Source of the DNA: Promethearchaeum sp.
Lineage (GTDB): Archaea; Asgardarchaeota; Lokiarchaeia; Sigyniarchaeales; Promethearchaeaceae
Length of the DNA: 5,390 bases
Reading direction: 5' to 3'
NCBI GenBank assembly: GCA_030611625.1
Contig: JAUWPK010000259.1
Location: 1 to 5,390, forward strand
How positions within the stretch are numbered: position 1 is the first letter of the stretch; the number at the start of each line of letters is the position of its first letter. The notes under the pieces were generated by a model that was not told the DNA's origin, ran no database searches, and saw nothing but the letters and a program-made list of their open reading frames with translations. A program made the position numbers and the translations under genes. This document shows, in pieces, positions 1 through 5,390 of the stretch.

Positions 1-1897
1 ATATCAAGAGTTCTTACTAAAAGAAGATAAAATTGACTTTAACGACATGATCAATTTAGCTGTGAAACTTGTAAAAGCGAATCCCGAAAAATACTTGAAC
101 AAATATGATCATATCCTTATTGATGAGTTTCAAGATATTTCGCACCAAAGGATGAAATTGATTCAAAGATTTGTAAATGAGAATTCAAAAACAAAACTAT
201 TTTGTGTTGGAGACGATTGCCAAAGCATCTATCAATTTACAGGAAGCGATGTTCGATTTTTCGTGAGTTTTAAAGAATATTTTCCAAATCCTGAAATTAG
301 TATCCTTAACAGAAATTATAGAAGTTCGAGAGAAATAGTTGAGATGTCTAACGATTTAATCTCGAAAAATAAAAAACAAATTAAAAAGAATGCATTTTCG
401 GTAATAGGTTCTGCTCAACAGCCAATTTTCATCGAATTGACAGAAAAATTGGGCTACTCTTACCAAAACCAAATCTCAAATTATTACAACTTAATTAAAA
501 CTATATTATCTAATGGAGTAAAACCATCTGCTATAATGGTGCTCTCAAGATTCAAAAGATCAATTAAAGACTTAGAACAGCTATGTGGAGCAAATGGTAT
601 TCCAACGGAATACAGAGCGGGAGGAATTAAATTTCATACTGCTCATGGTTCAAAAGGTCTCGAAAGCATGCATGTCATCATCATGAATGCAAATTCAGGT
701 TTATATGGTTTTCCTTGCGAAATCCAAGATTCTTCTGTAATGGAACTAGCTAAACGGTTTGTTACTGAGAATTTTTTTGAAGAAGAAAGAAGACTTTTTT
801 ACGTAGCATTAACAAGAAGCAAAAGGTTCCTTTATGTATACAGTATCGAAGGCAAAAATTCAATGTTCTTAAAGGAAATTAATCCATATTTAATGAGTAT
901 TTGCATCGATACAGGAGAACGATGGCACCAAGGGCTTTCAGAATTTATTTCTAACTATATTAAAGGAATAAATTTAGAAGTGCCAATGATTTGTCCTAGA
1001 TGTGGTAGACTTTTGATTGAAAGACAAGGGAAATATGGTAGATTTTTAGGTTGTACAGGTTTTTCTGCAATAGACTGCAGATATTCATATAATTTAGAAC
1101 CCAATACACAATATCAAGATGATTCACTACCAAAACCTAAAATTTCTCAAATTAACCATGAAAGAACCAAAGTAATGAGTGACCCCCGACTTTCTCATCT
1201 ATTTAGCGATATAGATTTACCCTCAATTGAATCAGCAGAATATCCAACTAAATATAGGACAGGTGTTTTTATCAAGGATTTAGATTTTGAAGCATTAGAA
1301 GATAGTACCACCCAAGATTCCGAGGAATCAACTTATGTGTTAAAACTGGAAAATAATAAATGGTATGTCGGCCACTCAAACGATTTGGAGTCAGATCTAA
1401 AAAAACATAAATTAGGTAAAAAAACCTCTTGGACAAAATTATACAAATTAAAGAGCGTCGAAGAAAAAGATTTAAGTGAGAGTTTAAAAGGTGCTTCTAT
1501 TAGATATATGAAGAAATACGGTTGGTGGAATGTAAGGGGTTATTCTTTTGGTGGTAAGGGCGAAAAATGGCCTCCAGAAGAATTAAAATATCAATTTAAT
1601 TCTGTGAATGAAAAAGATAGTGAAAAAGCAGTTGTTTATATTCTTCGCTTAGAAAATGAAAAGTGGTATATAGGAAACAGTTACAACATGGCAAGATCGT
1701 TGAAATTTCACAAACTAGGGAGCCTTCCCTGGGTTGACATTCATAAGTTCATAGATGTGGCAGAAATGATAGAAGATGGAAATCAAGTAGAAATCACTTT
1801 AGAATATATGCGTAAATATGGATGGGAAAATGTTCGAGGGGCTCATTGGAAGAGTTGGGATTTGAAAAAACCCCCTAAAGTTTTAAGAGAAAAATGA
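1..1897 (+). CDS. Helicase IV (HelD)-like SF1 DNA helicase with zinc ribbon and two GIY-YIG-like modules, 5'-truncated by the window
   Basis: This is the C-terminal part of an ATP-driven, UvrD/Rep-type DNA helicase. The frame is open from base 2 and reads IDFNDMI across the ATG at 47, a family-typical stretch, so that ATG is internal and the true start and Walker A lie upstream. Numbering from that Met, the motifs are DEFQDIS (26-32, Walker B), VGDDCQSIYQFTGS (54-67, motif III), LNRNYRSS (87-94, motif IV), TAHGSKGLE (198-206, motif V) and EEERRLFYVALTRSK (245-259, motif VI with its arginine finger). DEFQDIS, VGDD and the ending match E. coli helicase IV better than UvrD or Rep. Next comes a four-cysteine ribbon (C316, C319, C336, C344) like those at the C-terminus of topoisomerase I. 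Two GIY-YIG-like modules follow (about 428-498 and 528-598). A role in repair, recombination or defence is inferred. The helicase call is secure; the function of the tail is not. Confidence 0.93.
   Translation, partial: YQEFLLKEDKIDFNDMINLAVKLVKANPEKYLNKYDHILIDEFQDISHQRMKLIQRFVNENSKTKLFCVGDDCQSIYQFTGSDVRFFVSFKEYFPNPEISILNRNYRSSREIVEMSNDLISKNKKQIKKNAFSVIGSAQQPIFIELTEKLGYSYQNQISNYYNLIKTILSNGVKPSAIMVLSRFKRSIKDLEQLCGANGIPTEYRAGGIKFHTAHGSKGLESMHVIIMNANSGLYGFPCEIQDSSVMELAKRFVTENFFEEERRLFYVALTRSKRFLYVYSIEGKNSMFLKEINPYLMSICIDTGERWHQGLSEFISNYIKGINLEVPMICPRCGRLLIERQGKYGRFLGCTGFSAIDCRYSYNLEPNTQYQDDSLPKPKISQINHERTKVMSDPRLSHLFSDIDLPSIESAEYPTKYRTGVFIKDLDFEALEDSTTQDSEESTYVLKLENNKWYVGHSNDLESDLKKHKLGKKTSWTKLYKLKSVEEKDLSESLKGASIRYMKKYGWWNVRGYSFGGKGEKWPPEELKYQFNSVNEKDSEKAVVYILRLENEKWYIGNSYNMARSLKFHKLGSLPWVDIHKFIDVAEMIEDGNQVEITLEYMRKYGWENVRGAHWKSWDLKKPPKVLREK
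992..1078 (+). other. Topoisomerase-type C4 zinc-ribbon domain in the helicase
   Basis: The segment encodes CPRCG, then RLLIERQGKYGRFLGC, then a final cysteine in AIDC, giving Cx2C-x16-Cx7C. The CPxCG...R.GKYGxFxGC pattern is the hallmark of the zinc finger repeated at the C-terminus of bacterial and archaeal topoisomerase I, which binds single-stranded DNA. All four zinc ligands are present, so it is probably functional. Helicase IV-like proteins with such a tail are familiar. Here it separates the motor from the GIY-YIG-like modules. Confidence 0.85.
1328..1840 (+). repeat. Tandem duplicated GIY-YIG-like modules at the helicase C-terminus (protein-level repeat)
   Basis: Two copies, about 1328-1540 and 1628-1840, lie about 100 codons apart. 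Copy 1 has YVLKLENNKWYVG and YMKKYGWWNVRG; copy 2 has YILRLENEKWYIG and YMRKYGWENVRG. Both share HKLG and a Trp a few residues later. The Y(V/I)L...(Y)(V/I)G core followed by a helix ending in His is the GIY-YIG nuclease layout. The arginine that normally sits four residues before that His is Asp (450) in copy 1 and Ser (551) in copy 2, so catalysis is doubtful and a DNA-binding or structural role is likelier. The DNA has diverged much more than the protein, which indicates an old duplication. Family assignment is by eye. Confidence 0.7.
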
Positions 1898-1971
1898 GAT
1901 TTATAAAATTAGTTTTAGTGAAATGACCAAATACAATGATAGGACTACAAATGTTTCAAAATTTAAATCTC

Positions 1972-1986
1972 CAAAAATTTTATATA
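1972..1986 (+). promoter_or_regulatory. Probable archaeal promoter (BRE-like A-rich stretch plus TATA box) for genes 2-3
   Basis: TTTATATA at 1979-1986 matches the archaeal TATA box, and the CAAAAAT just upstream resembles a TFB recognition element. A start about 25 bases downstream, near 2005-2012, would give a leader of about 40 bases before the ATG at 2049. In DNA this AT-rich, TATA-like strings also arise by chance. The position between two genes and the BRE-like flank support the call, but it depends on the organism being archaeal. Confidence 0.5.
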
Positions 1987-2016
1987 TAATTAAAGAAGAT
2001 TAAGTTAATTAAAGAA
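1987..2016 (+). repeat. 11-base direct repeat at the expected transcription start, possible operator
   Basis: TAATTAAAGAA occurs at 1987-1997 and again, identical, at 2006-2016, a spacing of 19 bases. The pair begins directly after the TATA box and covers the predicted transcription start, where a bound repressor would block transcription. The repeat is AT-rich, so chance is a real alternative. No binding protein is known; the winged-helix-like product of the next gene would be one candidate for autoregulation. Confidence 0.3.
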
Positions 2017-2048
2017 CAGATAAACAAATTATTTTCAAAGTATATCCT

Positions 2049-2603
2049 ATGACCCCAAAAGTTTCTTGCCCGGTTTGTAAAAGTCAATTACTAAGAATTA
2101 CTAAAGAACATCTAAAAACAAAAAAACATTTGGGTGCATTACAAAAAGCAGGAATTAAAGCTTCTAATGATCCTGCATTAAATCTAATTAAAACCCCCAA
2201 AAAAAAGGAAAGCAAGAATAGAGATATAGAACAAATTACATATAAATTATTGAAGTTAGAAAAAGTTATAAATCAATTACAAATTCAACAAGAACAAATT
2301 TTCAATTATCTTAACATTAAAAGTGATAAAGTCATAAAGAAAAAGGTAAAAAAAATAAGCCAAGGAGAAATCTTAGATGCAATTGATAAATGTGTTCAAA
2401 TTTATAAAGGAAAAAGTAGATGGGTTAAAATTGATGATGTTATTAGTTTATTGAAAATACATCGTGAAGAAGAACTTAATAGTTTAAATAATATCTTAAT
2501 AACGATGTTCAATCAAAATGTGATTGATTTAGCAGAGGGTGGAGAACCAAAATATCCTATATTATATCAAAATCGGATTTACGGAATGGTCGCACACCAA
2601 TAA
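2049..2603 (+). CDS. Small protein with N-terminal CCHH zinc finger, coiled coil and C-terminal winged-helix-like domain
   Basis: I do not recognise a named family. The 184-residue product begins with a finger C7-x2-C10-x10-H21-x5-H27. Its HLKTKKH ending recalls U1/matrin-type C2H2 fingers, which bind RNA or DNA. A Lys-rich linker (about 48-58) follows, then a probable coiled coil (about 59-89, ITYKLLKLEKVINQL onward), a second basic stretch (93-102) and a C-terminal region (about 105-184). That region has helices around ILDAIDKCVQIY and VKIDDVISLL and a strand-like end, as in a winged helix. Together these suggest a nucleic-acid-binding dimer, possibly a regulator or DNA-targeting partner. 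The start is the only ATG before the finger; no clear Shine-Dalgarno precedes it. It sits downstream of a probable promoter and 29 bases before the ATPase gene, so the two are probably co-transcribed. Similar finger-plus-helical proteins are, as I recall, common in Asgard archaea. Confidence 0.85.
   Translation: MTPKVSCPVCKSQLLRITKEHLKTKKHLGALQKAGIKASNDPALNLIKTPKKKESKNRDIEQITYKLLKLEKVINQLQIQQEQIFNYLNIKSDKVIKKKVKKISQGEILDAIDKCVQIYKGKSRWVKIDDVISLLKIHREEELNSLNNILITMFNQNVIDLAEGGEPKYPILYQNRIYGMVAHQ
2067..2129 (+). other. CCHH zinc finger (U1/matrin-like spacing) in gene 2
   Basis: The segment encodes CPVC, ten residues, then HLKTKKH. All four ligands are present, and the x5 spacing between histidines with lysines among them is as in U1-C/matrin-type fingers. 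Such fingers contact RNA or double-stranded nucleic acid in eukaryotes. The Cys-to-His gap here (10) is shorter than the usual 12, so relationship by descent is uncertain. Confidence 0.65.
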
Positions 2604-2632
2604 ATTAAGTAAAATAGATATAAGTGTATTAA

Positions 2633-5293
2633 ATGAATTTTATAGAAAAAGAAGTATCTAGAAGCAAAGTAAAGAAATACGATTCAAAGGTTATAAACAG
2701 CATTACTCCTTTTTCTACTTTATCTTATGACAGAAACAAAGAAATAGAAATATTCATAGGGAGGGAACATAATTTAAGAATTCTTGCAGAAACCCTATAT
2801 AAATCAGTATATAGTAATCGGAGTTATGGAATTACTATATCTGGTCCAGGAGGATGTGGGAAATCGACTCTTTTTGGATATTTTACTCAATTGATTAATA
2901 ATGAAGAAATTTTTCAAAAAGAATATTGTCGCCTTAAAAAAGAGAAAAATCAGATAATTACTTGTTTTATTGATGCCCCTAAAGGAGAATTAACAACCTT
3001 AAAATATATATGGACATCCATAATCGACGCACTCGCTGAAGAAAATATAGAATTTCTCGAAAAGTTTGCCATCCTCTTATTTTCGAAATGTTTGGATGTT
3101 TTATGGAAAAAAAAATTTAAAAGAGAGGAATTAAAAACAATTTTATCAGTTCTAATTCCTAATTTTGAAGAAAAAATAAATCATCATCAAGTTTTTGAAA
3201 TTTTAGATTATAAAAAGCTTTTTGATGAAGTTACAACGAATATAGAACTATCAAATAAAATATTTTCTCTGATCAGTGAAGCTTGGAGAATATTACAAAG
3301 GCATGAAATAACTTTAAGAAGTTATGATAAATCGGGTAATTTAAACCAAAAAAGGCTTTTTAAATTTGAAAAAAAATATTTCGATCTTTTATATGATACT
3401 CTAAGTTTTGATATTAATAAAAGTACAAGAGCTCAAAATGTTTTTAAAGGAACAGAAGGGGATTTAATTAAGTCGGACAGCAATGTTATTGATCTTTTTA
3501 ATTGGTTAACTCAAACTTGGGAATGGATTATCGAAAAACCAATTGTTTTCTTGGTAGGAATTGATAATATTGGTTATTTAACAGTAAATATCGAAAATAG
3601 GGAAAATGCTTATGTTCCATTTGTACAAACAATCTTACAGATGAGGGAATCACTAAAAAAATTCTTGTTCGTTATAATAGGAACCAACGAGGATTGGAGA
3701 TTATTTAATGAATATATCAATTTACACCAGGATTACAGAACACAACTTCAAGGTTTTATCATAAACAGGTTAGATTTAACTCGTCTTACTTTAAATGAAG
3801 TTATTGAAGCATTAACACTGATTATGACTAAATTTTGGTCAAGAACAGGTATAATAAACCCCTCAAATCCCCTTTATCCATTTAGTAACAACCTCTTTGC
3901 ATACCTATACGAATATTATGCCCATGAATATAGAGAAATATTAAATTTTTTAGATTCTGTGTGGTCACATTATAAAAGCACTACAAATGTATTTACTTTG
4001 ATTGATCCTTTCACAATTATTAAATTTGTTAGAATTGACATGATTAAAGGTTTTAGATATCAAAAATCTCCAGATCTTGAATATTCAGGTGGGATATCTT
4101 TCAACAATTTAATCAATTGGGAAAAAGAACAAATTAAAAGATGGTTTGAAAATGTAAAGTCGCGCCATATAGGTAAAAAACAATCAAGCTTAGTAGAAGA
4201 AAAACTAACTGAAGCATTAAAAATCCTCCAAGAAATAGAAATCCCCAAGCAAATCAGTTGGGCAGAAAAAACATTTCCAATAACCATTGCTTCAGATAGT
4301 GGCCCCAAAACAAGATATCCAGATGTCTATGTAAAATTAACAACCCCTTCACTTTCAGATAAAAAAAAAGCATTCGAAATTCAAGTTAAAATGTATGATA
4401 AAAATCAATATGTGAAATTGAAGCATATAAAATCTAGTTTAGAATTACTTGAGCGTGCTTATATTGACGCTTTACTTCTATTAATGACGGGAGCAGGATT
4501 GGAAGATCAAGCGATTGAAAAGATAAAAGAACTAAATTTACAAGATCGTATCTTATATTCTCGTCCATTAGACGATGATCAATTTAAAGCTTTAGCTTTT
4601 TTAGTAGCCTATGAAGGCTTAACTAGAAAAAAACCGAATGTAAAAGTAATTAAAAATATTTTTGAAATATTATTTGATCAATCCTGGGATTCTTTAATAG
4701 GGAAAATAAGAAACATCGGTTCATATCGAGGAATAAGGATAGCGGAAGATTTAAAAGAAAAAGCTAAATCTACTTTACTTGGATATATTGAGCCTGAATA
4801 TATTTCTCAGATTAAGATTGAAGATAGTAAAGAAATATACATCACTGAAAAAATTCAGCCTGATGACAACCAAAAGAAGATAGAAACTTCTCAGGGATTA
4901 TCAATTAGTAAAGGACAAGATGGAAACGTTGTAGATAAGATTGACTCAATAATTGGAAAATTAAATTTAAATGAAAAAAAAGAAATTATTAAAAGAGTTT
5001 ACTACCGTTATGAGGATTGCGAAAAGAACTTAAAATTTATCATAGATACAGCTAATAGAAGGATTGATCGTTATAAAGGAAAAACTACAAAAGATTTCTT
5101 AAAGAAAAAAGTTCCTCCATATCTTTCTGATGAGGAAATAAATGAATTATTTCTACGACTAAAAAATGAATTCACTAAAAACCAATTACCTAAAAATGAA
5201 TTAATTTTTACATATAAGGGAACATCAATTATCATTACAGATTTGGGAAATACGATTTCGAGGCTGCTAAACAATATAATTCTAAAAGTTTAA
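2633..5293 (+). CDS. Large P-loop (AAA+/STAND-like) ATPase fused to a probable PD-(D/E)XK-type nuclease domain
   Basis: The product has 886 residues. After a lead-in FIGREHNLRIL (41-51), typical of ORC/Cdc6- and STAND-like ATPases, comes Walker A GPGGCGKST (71-79). A long helical insertion follows, then a Walker B-like strand IVFLVGIDN (304-312), a sensor-1-like strand FLFVIIGTNEDW (344-355) and the RLDLTRLTLNEVIEAL segment (379-394), which is usual at the end of such modules. A second domain (about 511-690) has a helix with E522/E523, then RYPDVYV (D564) and AFEIQVK (E582, Q584, K586). This layout fits a PD-(D/E)XK nuclease of the ExQ variant. The last ~120 residues are charged and helical, possibly a winged helix. 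No membrane segment or signal peptide is seen, so it is cytoplasmic. The likely role is ATP-controlled DNA recognition and cleavage, perhaps defence. ATPase is firm; nuclease is moderate. The upstream in-frame GTG at 2624 runs into a stop, so ATG 2633 is the start. Confidence 0.9.
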   Translation: MNFIEKEVSRSKVKKYDSKVINSITPFSTLSYDRNKEIEIFIGREHNLRILAETLYKSVYSNRSYGITISGPGGCGKSTLFGYFTQLINNEEIFQKEYCRLKKEKNQIITCFIDAPKGELTTLKYIWTSIIDALAEENIEFLEKFAILLFSKCLDVLWKKKFKREELKTILSVLIPNFEEKINHHQVFEILDYKKLFDEVTTNIELSNKIFSLISEAWRILQRHEITLRSYDKSGNLNQKRLFKFEKKYFDLLYDTLSFDINKSTRAQNVFKGTEGDLIKSDSNVIDLFNWLTQTWEWIIEKPIVFLVGIDNIGYLTVNIENRENAYVPFVQTILQMRESLKKFLFVIIGTNEDWRLFNEYINLHQDYRTQLQGFIINRLDLTRLTLNEVIEALTLIMTKFWSRTGIINPSNPLYPFSNNLFAYLYEYYAHEYREILNFLDSVWSHYKSTTNVFTLIDPFTIIKFVRIDMIKGFRYQKSPDLEYSGGISFNNLINWEKEQIKRWFENVKSRHIGKKQSSLVEEKLTEALKILQEIEIPKQISWAEKTFPITIASDSGPKTRYPDVYVKLTTPSLSDKKKAFEIQVKMYDKNQYVKLKHIKSSLELLERAYIDALLLLMTGAGLEDQAIEKIKELNLQDRILYSRPLDDDQFKALAFLVAYEGLTRKKPNVKVIKNIFEILFDQSWDSLIGKIRNIGSYRGIRIAEDLKEKAKSTLLGYIEPEYISQIKIEDSKEIYITEKIQPDDNQKKIETSQGLSISKGQDGNVVDKIDSIIGKLNLNEKKEIIKRVYYRYEDCEKNLKFIIDTANRRIDRYKGKTTKDFLKKKVPPYLSDEEINELFLRLKNEFTKNQLPKNELIFTYKGTSIIITDLGNTISRLLNNIILKV
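4163..4402 (+). other. Probable PD-(D/E)XK-type nuclease core within the ATPase gene
   Basis: This stretch holds an acidic helix (SSLVEEKLTEALKIL), then a strand RYPDVYVKL with D564, about 17 residues, and a strand AFEIQVK with E582 and Q584. That order of helix Glu, strand Asp and ExQ/ExK strand is the signature of the restriction-endonuclease-like fold. Replacement of the final Lys by Gln is known in several families, CoiA-like proteins among them. K586 could take over the role. Assignment is from motif spacing only. Confidence 0.55.
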
Positions 5294-5340
5294 AATATTC
5301 CAGATTCCTAAAAAACTTCGTGAAATAACCGATGTTGGCT

Positions 5341-5390
5341 AAAAAAAAAGATTAATGAAGTAATTAAAATTAAAAAAATTAAACTTCATT
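5341..5390 (-). terminator. Hairpin plus T9 tract, terminator-like for an unseen minus-strand gene
   Basis: AATGAAGT at 5354-5361 and ACTTCATT at 5383-5390 are perfectly complementary and can form an 8-bp stem. An inner AATT/AATT pair extends it past a 2-base bulge. Read on the minus strand, the stem is followed after four bases by nine T residues (5349-5341), the order of an intrinsic terminator; T-tracts alone also terminate archaeal transcription. The stem has only two G:C pairs and may continue past the window edge. A convergent gene to the right is predicted but not visible. Confidence 0.35.

Noticed and set aside
47..49. ATG at 47 as the start of the helicase
   Set aside because: The frame stays open to the window edge and encodes family-typical residues before it, and a helicase starting here would lack Walker A.
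1894..1926. Ten-codon frame from an ATGA overlapping the helicase stop
   Set aside because: It is very short, has no ribosome binding site and shows no similarity; it is a chance overlap.
2624..2632. In-frame GTG upstream of the ATPase ATG
   Set aside because: It reads GTG TAT TAA and stops at once, so it cannot extend the gene.
3050..3110. Possible transmembrane helix in the ATPase insertion (around FAILLFSKCLDVLW)
   Set aside because: The hydrophobic run is short and is broken and flanked by charged residues, more like an amphipathic helix of a soluble domain.
4060..4308. Minus-strand open frame of 82 codons inside the ATPase gene
   Set aside because: It lies wholly antisense to a well-supported coding region, has no recognisable motif, and its composition is what the reverse of a Lys/Glu/Ile-rich gene gives.
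5071..5274. Minus-strand open frame of 67 codons near the end of the ATPase gene
   Set aside because: It is antisense to the C-terminal coding region, Phe/Ser-rich as expected from reversed Lys/Glu codons, and has no supporting signal.
2049..5293. Known Gabija, Zorya or Avs system
   Set aside because: No TOPRIM motif, no Zorya motor/OmpA components and no tetratricopeptide-like sensor repeats are visible; only the general helicase-plus-ATPase-nuclease logic is similar.

Overview
The window is AT-rich DNA (roughly 30% GC by eye) carrying three genes, all on the + strand, and nothing recognisable as rRNA, tRNA, transposon or CRISPR. The organism is most likely an archaeon, and an Asgard (Promethearchaeota, Loki-like) archaeon is my best guess. 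The reasons are the lack of clear Shine-Dalgarno sequences before the two complete genes, a good archaeal TATA box (TTTATATA with an A-rich BRE-like stretch before it) upstream of the second gene, AGA-dominated arginine codons, and a small protein with an N-terminal CxxC...HxxxxxH finger and a C-terminal winged-helix-like region of a style I associate with Asgard genomes. This assignment is inference from recall; an AT-rich bacterium that does not use Shine-Dalgarno sequences is not excluded.

Layout: (1) positions 1-1897, the 3' part of a superfamily 1 helicase gene of the helicase IV (HelD) type. The window edge cuts off its Walker A end. It continues into a topoisomerase-type four-cysteine zinc ribbon and two tandem GIY-YIG-like modules. 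(2) 1898-2048, a 151-base gap with a probable archaeal promoter and an 11-base direct repeat at the expected transcription start. (3) 2049-2603, a 184-residue zinc-finger/coiled-coil/winged-helix-like protein. (4) 2633-5293, an 886-residue P-loop ATPase joined to a probable PD-(D/E)XK-type nuclease domain, 29 bases downstream of gene 2 and probably in the same transcript. (5) 5294-5390, a tail with a T9 tract and an inverted repeat, best read as a terminator for an unseen minus-strand gene.

The genes together: a UvrD-like helicase with nucleic-acid-binding tails, a small DNA-binding-type protein and an ATPase-nuclease fusion form a plausible DNA-processing cassette. The combination of an SF1 helicase and an ATPase-nuclease resembles the logic, not the sequence, of defence systems such as Gabija. 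Whether the three form one system is untested. The promoter between genes 1 and 2 suggests that genes 2-3 form one unit, while the helicase may be an independent repair gene.
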